Shown: positions 1 to 9,376, counted from the first letter of the stretch. The stretch: 64,000 nt of DNA from Acinetobacter calcoaceticus (GCF_900520355.1 NZ_LS999521.1:1612001-1676000); one strand, 5' to 3'. Program-made: numbers and translations. Notes: generated from the letters alone by a model not told the origin.

Positions 1-19
1 TATTCATTTAAGAATATAA

Positions 20-1372
20 CTAACGCATCGTCACGAACTCTTCAGATGATGTAGGATGAATAGCAACGGTATTATCAAAGTCCTTTTTAGTTGCCCCCAT
101 CTTTAGAGCGACTGCAAAGCCTTGTAGAATTTCATCCATATTCAAACCAATCCCATGGATACCAACAATTTTTTCCTCTACACCAACACATATAAGCTTC
201 ATTTTAGTGAGTTGTTTATGTTGTGCCACGGCGTCATACATTGCTGTAAATGAAGATTTGTATACTTTAACCATATCTTTGCCAAATTCTTCAATCGCTT
301 GTTCTTCGGTTAATCCAACTGTTCCAATAGGCGGGTGACTAAATACTACAGTGGGGATATTGTTGTAATCTAAGCATTCATTAGGCTTGTTATTAAATAA
401 CCGTTCTGAGAGCCTACGACCGGCAGCAACTGCAACAGGTGTTAATTCAACCTTTCCAGTAATATCTCCAACTGCATAAATACCAGTGTGTGTTGTATTT
501 TGGAACTTATCAACTTTGATAAACCCTTGTTCATCCAATTTTATATTTGTTAATTCAAGTTGGAGAGCTTTGGTATTGGGATTCCTTCCAACAGCCCAAA
601 TAAGACAATCTACAACTTGTTGAGTTCCATCTTTTAAATGCAACATGATAGAACCGTCTTCTAATTTTATTACTTTACTGATTTCAGCATTTTTATGAAT
701 TTTAATATTCTCACTCTGCATATTTTCTAATAATGCTTCTCCTAAGAACTGATCTAGATTACGCAGGAGTTTTTCGCGTCGAATAAAAAGCTGGACATCT
801 GAACCTAATGATTTGAGGACACCAGCTATTTCTACTGCAATATATCCTGAACCCACAATAGCGGTACGTTTTGGTAATACTTCTAAATCAAAAAAGCCAT
901 TTGAGTCGATACCATGTTCAGCACCTTCAATTGCAGGCCAACTCGCTTCTGTACCAGTAGCTATGAGAATGTGATCAGCTGTTAATAAATCTCCGTTTAC
1001 TTCAATTGTGTTTTTATCAATAAATTTTGCAAACCCATGTATGACATCAACATTATTTTTACTGAGTACATTGTTATAAGAGGTGTGAATTCTTTCGATA
1101 TATGCCTGTCTATTTTTAATGAGTTTCTGCCAATCAAATGATTTTACTTCCGTAGTAAAACCATATGATGGCGCATATTGACGAATTGCGTCAGCAATAT
1201 GAGCAGCGTACCACATCACTTTTTTAGGGACACAGCCAACATTAACGCATGTGCCACCAATATCTCCTGCTTCAATTAATGCACATTTTTTTCCATACAT
1301 GGCTGCTCGATTTACAGAGGCTATACCGCCACTGCCTCCACCAATTGCAATATAATCGTAATGTTTAGACAT
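20..1372 (-). CDS. gor: Glutathione-disulfide reductase
   Basis: This flavoenzyme reduces oxidised glutathione with NADPH in the cytoplasm. The protein is 450 residues when started at the ATG at 1372, which has an AAGGAG ribosome site 7 nt upstream; a longer in-frame start at 1411 lacks one. The FAD motif GGGSGG lies at residues 11-16 and the redox pair in GGTCVNVGC is Cys42/Cys47. An NADPH motif ([11 protein letters not shown]) is followed by an Arg-rich segment, RREKLLR, which suits NADPH rather than NADH. The C-terminal HPTSSEEF supplies the His-Glu pair that completes the active site of the dimer. The gene overlaps the end of the upstream MFS gene by 8 nt, so the two are probably co-transcribed. 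Length and motifs match Gor rather than lipoamide or mercuric reductase. Confidence 0.95.
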   Translation of the reverse strand: MSKHYDYIAIGGGSGGIASVNRAAMYGKKCALIEAGDIGGTCVNVGCVPKKVMWYAAHIADAIRQYAPSYGFTTEVKSFDWQKLIKNRQAYIERIHTSYNNVLSKNNVDVIHGFAKFIDKNTIEVNGDLLTADHILIATGTEASWPAIEGAEHGIDSNGFFDLEVLPKRTAIVGSGYIAVEIAGVLKSLGSDVQLFIRREKLLRNLDQFLGEALLENMQSENIKIHKNAEISKVIKLEDGSIMLHLKDGTQQVVDCLIWAVGRNPNTKALQLELTNIKLDEQGFIKVDKFQNTTHTGIYAVGDITGKVELTPVAVAAGRRLSERLFNNKPNECLDYNNIPTVVFSHPPIGTVGLTEEQAIEEFGKDMVKVYKSSFTAMYDAVAQHKQLTKMKLICVGVEEKIVGIHGIGLNMDEILQGFAVALKMGATKKDFDNTVAIHPTSSEEFVTMR

Positions 1373-2579
1373 GGATAACTCCTTTATTTGCTGAATAGTA
1401 GAATCCAGCAATACCTAGAATGGGGCCAATCAATAATATCCATGCTGAATCCAAGCCAATTATTTCAAAGGCATAGGTTGTCAATGCAATAGATATGATA
1501 GTCAGTGTAAAACCAATTGAATTTTGAATAGCTAATGCCGCACCAACTTTTTCGGATGGACAAGATTGGGCGGAAAGCGCAGAGAATTGCGGTGAGTCTG
1601 CAATAACAGAGGCTCCCCAGATCGCAAATAAAACCAATAAGAACCACGCAGGTAAAAAACGCCAGCCTAGAGCAAATACCAAGCAACTAAAACCTGAGAT
1701 AGATAAAGATCCTATAGCAACATATCTATTACCTATATATTTAGAAAGATATCCGCCCACCAAGCAACCAATTGCTCCACATGCCATTACAAAAAAAGTA
1801 AGGAGCGAAATATTGTTGTATCCCAATTTTTCTGGAATACCTGATTTAGCAATAAATAAAGGAATAATCGTCCAAAAGGCATATAATTCCCACATATGAC
1901 CAAAATAACCTATAGCAGCTGCACGAAATTTTCGAATTTTGAAAACCTGAAAAGTACCATCTGATGACACTATATTTTGTGGTTTTGGAGAGACTATTGG
2001 GTCTCCTAGCCGATAAATTAACAAGGCTGCAATCAATGCAAGACTTGAAGAACAGATCATGACTGTTTGCCAAGCAAAATGAGTGGGGAAACTATTAATA
2101 AAATAGGGAAGAGCCGTGCCTAATGTCAGCATAGCAACTAATTTTGCTAGTGCTCGCCCAGCCTGATGAGGTGCCCATAGAACGATAAGTTTCATTCCGA
2201 TTGGATAAATCCCTGCAAGACATAATCCCACAAGAAAACGATATATAAGGGCATCCATAAGTCCATGAGCTAACCATGCAAAGCAGAAGTTAAAAAAGGC
2301 GCCTAATAGTGCTGAACAAACAAAAATATGACTGGCTTTAAAGCGGTCTGCTATTTCTGTATAAGCAAATACAAAAGTTCCAATGATAAATCCTGCCTGA
2401 ACAGCGTTGGTAATCCAGCCAATATCTGCAACTGTTATCTGCCATTGTTGCATTAAATCTATTGCTGCACTATTTGCACTAAACCACAAGGATGTGCCCA
2501 ATAGTTGAGCCAAACTAATAATAGTAGTGGCATGTAAGCCATAAATTTTTTTATTATTTTGAATGTTGTAACCTACCAT
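1365..2579 (-). CDS. MFS transporter, 12-TM type
   Basis: This is a major facilitator superfamily permease of 404 residues. Hydrophobic segments run through the whole protein with a longer polar loop near the middle, as expected for two six-helix halves. The start at 2579 is preferred because GGGAG lies 8 nt upstream; a start five codons earlier has no comparable site. The substrate cannot be told from the sequence. Translational overlap with glutathione reductase suggests a role in export during thiol or electrophile stress, but this is inference from context only. Confidence 0.85.
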   Translation of the reverse strand: MVGYNIQNNKKIYGLHATTIISLAQLLGTSLWFSANSAAIDLMQQWQITVADIGWITNAVQAGFIIGTFVFAYTEIADRFKASHIFVCSALLGAFFNFCFAWLAHGLMDALIYRFLVGLCLAGIYPIGMKLIVLWAPHQAGRALAKLVAMLTLGTALPYFINSFPTHFAWQTVMICSSSLALIAALLIYRLGDPIVSPKPQNIVSSDGTFQVFKIRKFRAAAIGYFGHMWELYAFWTIIPLFIAKSGIPEKLGYNNISLLTFFVMACGAIGCLVGGYLSKYIGNRYVAIGSLSISGFSCLVFALGWRFLPAWFLLVLFAIWGASVIADSPQFSALSAQSCPSEKVGAALAIQNSIGFTLTIISIALTTYAFEIIGLDSAWILLIGPILGIAGFYYSANKGVIHV

Positions 2580-2725
2580 GTAAGGCACTCCCATTTAGGT
2601 AGATACATATTTAAAGTACTACCGTAAAATTAGAGGTTGTCCGATGAATATTTCACCTGACATAAAAATTAAACTAATTTTGTTGGGATGGTCATAGTGG
2701 GTGCTATACATGGACGAATATAAAG

Positions 2726-2749
2726 GGAATGCTTTATTTAAAGCATTCC
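2726..2749. terminator. Palindromic terminator downstream of the TetR gene
   Basis: Two 11-nt perfect arms (GGAATGCTTTA and its complement) separated by TT are followed by a T-rich stretch on the plus strand and a weaker one on the minus strand. It lies between the end of the TetR gene and the start of the MFS-gor unit, so it probably separates the two minus-strand transcripts. Confidence 0.6.
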
Positions 2750-2817
2750 TATATTTTCTTTTATTAGAAATAGATTAGATATTTGAGTTTAAAAATATTT
2801 AAATATCCGAGCCAATC

Positions 2818-3381
2818 TTAAGAAAGCACGCCAACAATTTTTCCTATTACCTTAGGATCAAGTTCTGTTCCATTATTCATTGCCCATCTTACAAAACTAC
2901 TGCCTTCCATTAAACTTAATAATTGAAAGGCTTTCTGATTTTCATCACCTTCGGCAAGTTCTCCATTTTCTACTCCTAAATGGATAATTTTTTCTATCCA
3001 AGATAATTGGATTTCAAAATATTTACGGGTCAACTCTTGCATGCTCTCTGGTAAAACAGCCATTTCAGCAGCAAGAGCTCCACATAACGGTAACATTCCT
3101 TCAGACATTGAGCTTCTAAATAAGGAAGCAAAGGCACAAAGACGTCCGAATGCATTAGGAAAATCACGTTCAATTTTTTCAAAATCTTGAATAGTCTGTT
3201 CAATATATGTTTCGACTATTAAAATTCCTAAATCTTCTTTTTTTGGGAAATAATGATGAATACTGGCTTTTTTAATACCAACAATTTTCTCTAAATCGGC
3301 ATAACTAAAAGCAGCATAACCTCTTGATCTCAACATAAGCTCTGCTGAGTTAATTAAACTTTGGCGAGTATCAATGGTCAT
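2818..3381 (-). CDS. TetR/AcrR-family transcriptional regulator
   Basis: This is a predicted DNA-binding repressor of about 187 residues. The N-terminal region carries a TetR helix-turn-helix: SYADLEKIVGIKKASIHHYFPKK is typical, with the HYF signature just after the recognition helix. The C-terminal two thirds form the variable ligand-binding domain and contain a Cys (LCGALAAEM) that could sense electrophiles. An upstream in-frame start at 3417 exists, but MTIDTRQ fits the family N-terminus better. It is last in a minus-strand series SDR, AhpD-like, OsmC-like, TetR, so it may regulate itself. Its probable operators are the identical near-palindromes at 5313 and 5907. The NemR-like role is inferred from neighbours. 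Confidence 0.88.
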   Translation of the reverse strand: MTIDTRQSLINSAELMLRSRGYAAFSYADLEKIVGIKKASIHHYFPKKEDLGILIVETYIEQTIQDFEKIERDFPNAFGRLCAFASLFRSSMSEGMLPLCGALAAEMAVLPESMQELTRKYFEIQLSWIEKIIHLGVENGELAEGDENQKAFQLLSLMEGSSFVRWAMNNGTELDPKVIGKIVGVLS

Positions 3382-3477
3382 ATTCGTAGTTCCCAGACTA
3401 GAGAGATTTGGCGGCATACTATAGCATTGTTGTTAAAGATGAATCATCTGATAAACGAGTATGCCACCCATCACATA

Positions 3478-4032
3478 TTATTTGTTTGCAATCACTAATT
3501 GCGGTTTCATTCGAATTGATCGTGAAAAATTGGCGAAATTTGGTGAAGTTTTTAGAACAGCACTATGGATTTCATCCAATTGTTCTTGTGTTCCATCTGT
3601 ATCAATAACTACAGTGTATTGGACTTCATCATATCCAGGATTAATTTTTTCATCTAAGCCTAAGAAACCTCTAAGATCAAGCTCTCCAGAAGTATCAATT
3701 TCTAATGAATTAATCTTGACACCTTTAGTAGCAGCAATAGCTACATAAGCAACTGTAAGACATGCATTAAGTGCAGCCATCAATAATTCTTGTGGATTAG
3801 GTGCACTATCTGTTCCTAAAATTTCATGAGGTTCATCAGCAGCTATATGGAAGTTACGTTCATAAGTCTTACCAAAGAGTTCATAAGATTTCACAGTTGA
3901 AACAGAACGTGTTTGACCCGCCCATCTTGTTTGTACATTAAAACGAGCTTTTGAAGTAGTAGGATTCTGGCTTACTTTATCTGCAAATTGTTGAAAAGCA
4001 TTTAGATCAATTTCATTTACTACATTGTTCAT
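3478..4032 (-). CDS. OsmC/Ohr-family peroxiredoxin-like protein
   Basis: OsmC-family proteins reduce organic hydroperoxides with a pair of reactive cysteines. The protein is 184 residues from the ATG at 4032, which has GGAGT 8 nt upstream; the longer frame to 4089 lacks a ribosome site. The family signature is visible as PNPQELLMAALNACLTVAYV, the helix that carries the second Cys. The usual first cysteine position is not obvious, so peroxidase activity is uncertain. It sits between the AhpD-like and TetR genes in the same apparent operon, consistent with detoxification of reactive electrophiles or peroxides. Confidence 0.85.
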   Translation of the reverse strand: MNNVVNEIDLNAFQQFADKVSQNPTTSKARFNVQTRWAGQTRSVSTVKSYELFGKTYERNFHIAADEPHEILGTDSAPNPQELLMAALNACLTVAYVAIAATKGVKINSLEIDTSGELDLRGFLGLDEKINPGYDEVQYTVVIDTDGTQEQLDEIHSAVLKTSPNFANFSRSIRMKPQLVIANK

Positions 4033-4118
4033 TATAGAACTCCAATTAAGATATAAATTGTGGTGAATGGAGAATAATTTCCCCATCACTAAGCTTGTCT
4101 ATGTAACCTCTGGTGAAG

Positions 4119-4454
4119 TTACATTTCGTCATAAGCATCTAAAGTTCGTGCCGAGTACACATAGGCTGCACCAGCATTTAAAGCGATAGCAGTTCCTAAA
4201 GCTGCCGCAACTTCTTCTTTTGTAGCACCTGCTTTTTTAGCCGCGCCCGCATGAGCTGATATACAACCATCACAACGCGTAGTAACTGCTACTGCCAACG
4301 CAATCAACTCGTGAGTTTTTGCGTCGAGTACTTTATTTTCACGCGTTGCAACTTCTAAGTTGTGAAAAGCAGTGGCAACGGGTTTATTTGCTTTTGCAAA
4401 ATTACCAATGTTTTTAACCAATGCAGATAATCTGTTAGTCCATTCACCGTTCAT
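4119..4454 (-). CDS. Carboxymuconolactone decarboxylase / AhpD-like protein
   Basis: This 111-residue protein has the CMD/AhpD fold signature: an all-helical protein with CDGCISAHAGAAKKAGAT, where the CxxC and following His form the redox centre of AhpD-like alkylhydroperoxidases. It follows the SDR gene by 27 nt and precedes the OsmC gene, so the three are probably one transcript. The CxxC argues for a thiol-based peroxidase role rather than aromatic ring decarboxylation, though the exact substrate is unknown. Confidence 0.9.
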   Translation of the reverse strand: MNGEWTNRLSALVKNIGNFAKANKPVATAFHNLEVATRENKVLDAKTHELIALAVAVTTRCDGCISAHAGAAKKAGATKEEVAAALGTAIALNAGAAYVYSARTLDAYDEM

Positions 4455-4481
4455 TTTTGAAACCTCATCATTTATTAAATA

Positions 4482-5276
4482 TTATTTGCCTAGTTTTCTT
4501 GATGCCATGACACCACCATCAACATCCCAAATAGCACCAGTTACCCAAGATGTTTTTTCAGAAAGAAGGAATACAATAGTTTCTGCTACATCGTTTGGGG
4601 TACCGTTTCTTCCTAAGGGATGGAAACTATTGAAATCTTGAAGTGCATTATCTAATTGATCTGAAGGAATGAATCTTTCAAAAATACGGGTTTCCACCAT
4701 GCCGGGACTAACAGCATTTACTCGAATTCCATGTTCTGCTAGCTCTGCAGCCACATGACGGGTCATAGCTTCTAAACCCATTTTTGCCATTGAGTAGGCA
4801 GATGCGGTGACAGTTTCGATAGCTTGGCGAGCTGCAACAGCAGAAACATTTACAATTGAACCTTCTTTATTCTGCGCAACCATTGATGAAGCAACTTGTT
4901 GGGTAATAAAGAAAAATGCGCGGTTTAGATCCAGAAAATTGTTATAGTCATTTAGCGAATGCTCTAGGAAGCTTTTAGGATAAAAAATTCCTGCTGAATT
5001 AACTAATAAGTTAATGTCTTTATGTTCACTATCCAATTTGCTAATTAACTTTTGAACACTATCAAAATTTGTTAAATCAGCAGTCAGTGCAAAAACTTGT
5101 TCTTCAGTTGTTATAGCAACTAATTGTTTACGGGCAGTCTCGGCTTTATCTGTGCGATTGCCAACAATTACTACAGTCCCACCTTGTTCAGCAACTTTCT
5201 TTGCTGTTTCTAAACCAATGCCACTAGTGCCACCAATGACGAGAAGTTTCTTGCCTTTAAATTGTTGCTCACTCAT
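4482..5276 (-). CDS. Short-chain dehydrogenase/reductase
   Basis: This is a classical SDR of 264 residues. The cofactor motif GGTSGIG is near the N-terminus, NSAG follows in the middle, and the catalytic Tyr-Lys pair is in [13 protein letters not shown] with an upstream serine in NVSAVAA. The C-terminal [11 protein letters not shown] is also typical. An AGGTGATC ribosome site precedes the ATG. It is the first gene of the unit ending with the TetR gene, and its control region holds a sigma70-like promoter and the shared 19-bp operator. A carbonyl or quinone reductase role is inferred from context. Confidence 0.92.
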   Translation of the reverse strand: MSEQQFKGKKLLVIGGTSGIGLETAKKVAEQGGTVVIVGNRTDKAETARKQLVAITTEEQVFALTADLTNFDSVQKLISKLDSEHKDINLLVNSAGIFYPKSFLEHSLNDYNNFLDLNRAFFFITQQVASSMVAQNKEGSIVNVSAVAARQAIETVTASAYSMAKMGLEAMTRHVAAELAEHGIRVNAVSPGMVETRIFERFIPSDQLDNALQDFNSFHPLGRNGTPNDVAETIVFLLSEKTSWVTGAIWDVDGGVMASRKLGK

Positions 5277-5312
5277 ATGATCACCTAATCATTAATACCA
5301 ATCAAAAAAGTA

Positions 5313-5363
5313 GCCTACCTACTAGTTGGTTTTTAGATTATATAGGCTAATTTTAAATGTCAA
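5313..5363 (-). promoter_or_regulatory. Promoter and putative TetR operator for the SDR operon
   Basis: On the minus strand TTGACA (5363-5358) and TATAAT (5342-5337) are 15 nt apart. GCCTACCTACTAGTTGGTT (5313-5331) lies just downstream, over the expected start of transcription and 37 nt before the SDR start codon. Its core ACCTACTAGTTGGT is a 14-nt palindrome apart from one mirrored pair of mismatches. The identical 19-mer recurs at 5907. Binding by the TetR protein encoded in this operon is inferred. Confidence 0.65.
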
Positions 5364-5389
5364 GCACTAGCGGAAAATAGTTTGGAAAA

Positions 5390-5797
5390 TTATTCAGCTT
5401 TAATCTCAGATTTCGTTAAGCAAAGAGAACCAATGGAACTCTTTTCTTCGTTTTGCTCATCATTTTTTGATTCGTACTTTATGAGTTCTTCTAAAGCTTT
5501 TTGGTAATCGGAGATAGGCTTTACTCCTACAATATGATGGATTAATTGCCCATCTTTGAACATTAATACAGATGGTAAACCCCATATATTATAACGGGTT
5601 GTTAAAACTGGCGCCTGATCAACATTAACTGTGCCAATAGTTAAATTAGCTTCAATACTTTTCACAAATGTATTAAATAAACTTTCGCTATTGTGGCACG
5701 GTGGACACCAAGGAGCATAAAAACGGACCATTGCTAAGCCTTCTTTCCATTCAATTTCATGAAAGCTATCTTCGTTTAAAGCATGTAATTTACGCAT
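5390..5797 (-). CDS. Thioredoxin-family protein
   Basis: This 135-residue protein has the thioredoxin fold with the active-site motif WCPPC (in FYAPWCPPCHNSE) near residue 31, a cis-Pro region (GLPSVLMFKDG), and an acidic C-terminal extension beyond the usual ~108 residues. There is no signal peptide, so it is cytoplasmic. CPPC is less common than CGPC and implies a shifted redox potential. It is transcribed divergently from the ene-reductase gene across the second copy of the shared operator, so it probably belongs to the same stress regulon. Confidence 0.9.
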   Translation of the reverse strand: MRKLHALNEDSFHEIEWKEGLAMVRFYAPWCPPCHNSESLFNTFVKSIEANLTIGTVNVDQAPVLTTRYNIWGLPSVLMFKDGQLIHHIVGVKPISDYQKALEELIKYESKNDEQNEEKSSIGSLCLTKSEIKAE

Positions 5798-5904
5798 TAT
5801 AAAACTACCTCTTTTCTGTATTTGCAGATTCAGAATTCATTTGGTGAATAGTATTTAATCACTTATTGAGCGCAATAAATTTCAGCGGTAAATTAAAAAT
5901 ACTA

Positions 5905-5933
5905 TTGCCTACCTACTAGTTGGTTGATATAGT
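5905..5933 (+). promoter_or_regulatory. Promoter with operator in its spacer, ene-reductase gene
   Basis: TTGCCT (5905-5910) and TATAGT (5928-5933) form a sigma70-like promoter with a 17-nt spacer. The 19-mer GCCTACCTACTAGTTGGTT (5907-5925) overlaps the -35 box and fills the spacer, so a repressor bound here would block RNA polymerase. The site also lies upstream of the divergent thioredoxin gene. A second perfect palindrome, TCATTCA-C-TGAATGA, at 6010-6024 lies in the leader and is unexplained. Confidence 0.65.
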
Positions 5934-6079
5934 GGCATCAACTTATCATTTGTGCAATAGGAATGAGGGAGTGCAAATTTCGTACTTCTAAAACAGGTCA
6001 ATGCCTGAGTCATTCACTGAATGATGAGTGTGGTTAAAGAAATTTCTTAATTATCTGTAAATCTCTCTAGAGGTCTGTG

Positions 6080-7189
6080 ATGAATAAATTATTCACTCCC
6101 CATAATTTGGTGGATATCCAATTAAAAAATCGCGTAGTAATGGCACCCATGACGCGTACACGAACATTGAATGGGGTTGCAGATGAACTTACTGCGCTTT
6201 ATTACTCCCAGCGAGCTTCCGCAGGTCTAATCATTACTGAAGGCTTACCTGTGTCTGAAGAAGGGCGTGGTTATTTATATACGCCTGGTTTATATAATGA
6301 TGAACAAATGCAAGGATGGAAAAAGGTTACTGAAGCAGTGCATGCAAAAGGTGGTCGTATTTTTGCTCAGCTCTGGCATGTGGGAAGAATGTCGCATGTT
6401 TCAGTTTTACCTGATAATCAAGTGCCTGTTTCTTCTGGGGTTATTCCAGCGACCAACACTACAGTATTTGCATATACTGATTCGGGTGAACCCGGTCCAG
6501 TTGCGCCTAGTAAACCTCGAGCTTTAGAAACTGAAGAAATCAAACGTGTTACTCATGATTTTGTTAAATCTGCACAATTAGCAATTGAAGCTGGGTTTGA
6601 TGGCATTGAAATTATGGCTGCAAATGGATTCATATTTGACCAGTTCCTCAGTACTGAGTTAAATAACCGAACAGATCAATATGGCGGAACTGTTGAGAAT
6701 CGCCAACGTTTTCTTCTAGAAACTATTGATGCTATTTCCCAAGAAATTGGCCATGACAAAGTGGCTGTCCGACTTTCTTCTTTTGGTCGTATTTATGACT
6801 TGGCACCTTATGAAGGCGAGGTTGATACTTGGGCAAATATTGCGTCAGCTCTTGGTAAACGTAAATTGGCCTATGTCCATTTGTACTATCAACCTACCTA
6901 TGAAACAGCACCTTTAGAAGCCCAAAATTTTAAAACTTTATTCAGAGAAACTTTTTCTGGAACTATCATCGCAGCTGGTGGTTTTAATCAACAAAGTGCT
7001 GAGGCGGCATTAGAAAAAGGTGAGGTTGATTTAATTGCGTTTGGTGTCCCTTATATTGCTAATCCCGATTTAGTAGAGCGGATGCAGAATAACTGGCCCT
7101 TGGCGGAAAGTGATCGCACAACATACTACGGCGTAAGTGGATCTCCAGCAAAAGGCTATACAGATTATCCAGAATATAACGGCAAATAA
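6080..7189 (+). CDS. Old yellow enzyme / NemA-like ene-reductase with altered active site
   Basis: This protein of about 369 residues belongs to the FMN-dependent old yellow enzyme family, which reduces activated alkenes, quinones and N-ethylmaleimide-type electrophiles with NAD(P)H. The start at 6080 has AGAGG just upstream. Family segments are clear: NRVVMAPMTRTR, LWHVGRMSH, DQYGGTVENRQRF, FGVPYIANPDL and GYTDYP. In most members the substrate-binding segment reads H-x-x-N-G-Y. Here it is MAANGF, so both the His and the proton-donating Tyr are replaced, and normal alkene reduction may be altered or lost. It is adjacent to the shared operator and followed by a DsbA-like gene. Confidence 0.9.
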   Translation: MNKLFTPHNLVDIQLKNRVVMAPMTRTRTLNGVADELTALYYSQRASAGLIITEGLPVSEEGRGYLYTPGLYNDEQMQGWKKVTEAVHAKGGRIFAQLWHVGRMSHVSVLPDNQVPVSSGVIPATNTTVFAYTDSGEPGPVAPSKPRALETEEIKRVTHDFVKSAQLAIEAGFDGIEIMAANGFIFDQFLSTELNNRTDQYGGTVENRQRFLLETIDAISQEIGHDKVAVRLSSFGRIYDLAPYEGEVDTWANIASALGKRKLAYVHLYYQPTYETAPLEAQNFKTLFRETFSGTIIAAGGFNQQSAEAALEKGEVDLIAFGVPYIANPDLVERMQNNWPLAESDRTTYYGVSGSPAKGYTDYPEYNGK

Positions 7190-7273
7190 ACAATGGGGTG
7201 CCTAGTTATTTTTTGACACTAGGCATTAAAACTTCTTTGTTTTTAAACATCTAATAAATTTACTGAGATATTT

Positions 7274-7975
7274 ATGAAAACTCTTCCTTCACAAATTACC
7301 GTAGATATATGGTCAGATTTTGTTTGCCCTTGGTGCTGGATTGCTAAAAAAAGATTTGAGAAAGGTTTAGATGCCTTTGAACATAAGAATCAGGTAACTA
7401 TCCAATATCACAGTTACCGTCTAGCAAGTGGCCTTACACCACAGCCTTTTAAAGATGCATTGTATAAAAAATTTGGTGGGAAAAGTGGCGCTGATGCGAT
7501 GATGAGCCATGTAAAAAGTGCAGGTGAGCTAGAAGGTCTGGTCTATAACTTTAATAGTATGCTTTTTGGCGATACTTTAGATGCCCATGCCATTGTAAAG
7601 TTGGCGCAACAGAAGGGTGTTGGTGAACTATTAACAGAAAAGTTTTTTAAGGCAAGCATAACTGAAGGTAAGTCTATTTTTGATCATAAGGTGTTGGTTG
7701 AGCTTGCTAATGAAGTTGGAGTTCCTCGTGAAGAAGCTAACAGTGCCTTTAGTAATATTTCGTTGAAACAAGAAGTTTTAAAAGATGAAGCCAGTGCACA
7801 TGCGATGGGTGCTAGTGGAGTGCCGCTTTTCATTATAAATAATAAATATTCAATCAGTGGTGCTCAGCCTATAGAAACTTTTTTAAGTGCATTAGAGCAG
7901 GTATGGGAAGAAAAGCAGAATGAATTAGTGATCACAGAGGGTCAAAGCTGTGGCATTAATGGTTGTAGTATTTGA
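7274..7975 (+). CDS. DsbA-family oxidoreductase, FrnE-like
   Basis: This cytoplasmic thioredoxin-fold protein of 233 residues has the DsbA/FrnE arrangement. WSDFVCPWCWIAKKRF near residues 12-27 carries the CPWC active site, followed by a helical insertion and the cis-Pro segment GASGVPLFIINNKYSISGAQP. The C-terminus ends with a second cysteine pair (SCGINGC), a feature of FrnE-type proteins linked to oxidative-stress tolerance. There is no signal peptide, so this is not the periplasmic DsbA. It follows the ene-reductase gene by 84 nt and is probably co-transcribed with it. Confidence 0.88.
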   Translation: MKTLPSQITVDIWSDFVCPWCWIAKKRFEKGLDAFEHKNQVTIQYHSYRLASGLTPQPFKDALYKKFGGKSGADAMMSHVKSAGELEGLVYNFNSMLFGDTLDAHAIVKLAQQKGVGELLTEKFFKASITEGKSIFDHKVLVELANEVGVPREEANSAFSNISLKQEVLKDEASAHAMGASGVPLFIINNKYSISGAQPIETFLSALEQVWEEKQNELVITEGQSCGINGCSI

Positions 7976-7990
7976 TTGTGTAGTTGAGTA

Positions 7991-8030
7991 AATTGATAGG
8001 GAGAACTTATGTATCACCCTATCAATTTTT
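7991..8030 (+). terminator. Intrinsic terminator after the FrnE-like gene
   Basis: An 11-nt arm, AATTGATAGGG, pairs with CCCTATCAATT across a 15-nt loop and ends in TTTTT. It starts 16 nt after the stop codon and closes the ene-reductase unit. The ~200 nt between it and the next terminator show no gene. Confidence 0.75.
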
Positions 8031-8226
8031 AAACATACGGTTACAGCAGTTAATGTATGAATTTTCATATTACTATTATCCTAAACTAATATTTTAAGTG
8101 CTTTATCTGGTCTATTTATAACCATAAACTAGAGGGTTGTCATAAGTTAACTTATTTTTTATTATAATAATATTGGTCATTTTGTGTATCTCGGAACATT
8201 CTATTTATAGAGACGTGCCAAAAATA

Positions 8227-8250
8227 AAGACCATGCTAATGCATGGTCTT
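8227..8250 (-). terminator. Terminator of the cio operon
   Basis: A 10-bp perfect stem (AAGACCATGC) with a four-base loop is followed on the minus strand by a T-rich run (TTATTTTT). It lies just past the small DUF2474-like gene and so ends the cioA-cioB transcript. Confidence 0.75.
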
Positions 8251-8253
8251 CCT

Positions 8254-8361
8254 TTAGTAAGCTAGTTGCAGGAGCAATCTAAATATTATTGCAATAAAAA
8301 GTAAGCTGAAGAAACCAATAAGCCAAAGTAATATAAACCATTGTGATTGAGATAATCTCAT
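8254..8361 (-). CDS. Small membrane subunit of CIO-type bd oxidase, DUF2474-like
   Basis: This 35-residue reading frame starts at the ATG at 8361 with AGGAG 7 nt upstream and stops at 8254. The peptide is one hydrophobic helix: SQSQWFILLWL, then a Gly-Phe-rich stretch, ending IIFRLLLQL. Single-helix proteins of this size and pattern (DUF2474, analogous to CydX) are encoded directly after cydB in cyanide-insensitive oxidase operons. Position 10 nt after the cioB stop, the good ribosome site and the terminator beyond it all support a real gene. A role in stability or assembly of the oxidase is inferred. Confidence 0.75.
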   Translation of the reverse strand: MRLSQSQWFILLWLIGFFSLLFIAIIFRLLLQLAY

Positions 8362-8371
8362 CGAATTTCTC

Positions 8372-9376
8372 CTAATGATAGCCCTCATCGCCAACACGTA
8401 CTTTATCCCTAAATACCCAATATGCCATGATGGTGTAGATAATGATAATCGGGATTAGAATCAATGCACCGATCAGTGCAAATAGTTGGCTATTGGCTGG
8501 AGCAGCCGCATCCCAAATGGTAATAGAGGGTGGAATAACATAAGGGAAAATACTGATCAGAAAACCTGTATAGGCTAAGAACACTAATGCCAAGGTATAT
8601 AAAAAAGGCATGGACTCCTGATGTTTTTGACAAGCTCGAATCGTTAAAAAGGTGAAAACCACTACTAGAATCGGAACTGGACTGAAATATAAAAGTTGAG
8701 GTGGATTAAACCAGCGTTCAGCAATTATTGGATGTGCCATTGGTGTATATATACTCACCGCTATAAATATCAGTAACAATGCTATGATCAGCCTTGGCAT
8801 TAAACGATACATAGCGCTTTGCAATACATCATCCGTTTTCATGATGAGCCAGCCACAGCCGAGTGCAGCATAAACAACTACCACACCTACACCTGTGAAC
8901 AGTGAAAATGGTGTTAACCAGTCTAAACCACCACCTGCATAACGCCCATCGACAATATTTATTCCCTGAATGTAAGCACCAAGAATTACACCTTGTAAAA
9001 AGCTAGATAATACTGACCCGCCTATGAATGCCGCATCCCATAAGGGCTTGCTACGATTTGCTTTGAAACGAAATTCAAAAGCAACACCTCGAAAAATCAA
9101 CGCAATAACCATTAATATAATTGGTAGATAAAGTGCTGATAAAACTGCGGAATAGACCATTGGGAATGCTGCAAATAAGCCAGCACCACCAAGTACCATC
9201 CATGTTTCATTACCATCCCAGACAGGCGCAACGGTATTCATCATCACATCTCGTTCTTGCTGATTTTTGATGAATGGAAACAAAATACCAATACCGAGAT
9301 CAAAACCATCAAGTACAACATAAATGAAAACGCCAATGGCAATAATTACAATCCAGATTAAAGATAAATCAATCAT
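8372..9376 (-). CDS. cioB: Cytochrome bd-type (CIO) ubiquinol oxidase subunit II
   Basis: This integral membrane protein of 334 residues is subunit II of a bd-family quinol oxidase. The N-terminus (IWIVIIAIGVFIYVVLDGFDLGIGILFPF) and the following VAPVWDGNETWMVLGGAGLFAAFP are highly characteristic of CydB/CioB. Eight to nine hydrophobic helices are visible. Its ATG overlaps the stop of the upstream gene as ATGA, so the two subunits are translationally coupled. Subunit I has a short Q-loop, so the CIO name is preferred. Confidence 0.95.
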   Translation of the reverse strand: MIDLSLIWIVIIAIGVFIYVVLDGFDLGIGILFPFIKNQQERDVMMNTVAPVWDGNETWMVLGGAGLFAAFPMVYSAVLSALYLPIILMVIALIFRGVAFEFRFKANRSKPLWDAAFIGGSVLSSFLQGVILGAYIQGINIVDGRYAGGGLDWLTPFSLFTGVGVVVVYAALGCGWLIMKTDDVLQSAMYRLMPRLIIALLLIFIAVSIYTPMAHPIIAERWFNPPQLLYFSPVPILVVVFTFLTIRACQKHQESMPFLYTLALVFLAYTGFLISIFPYVIPPSITIWDAAAPANSQLFALIGALILIPIIIIYTIMAYWVFRDKVRVGDEGYH

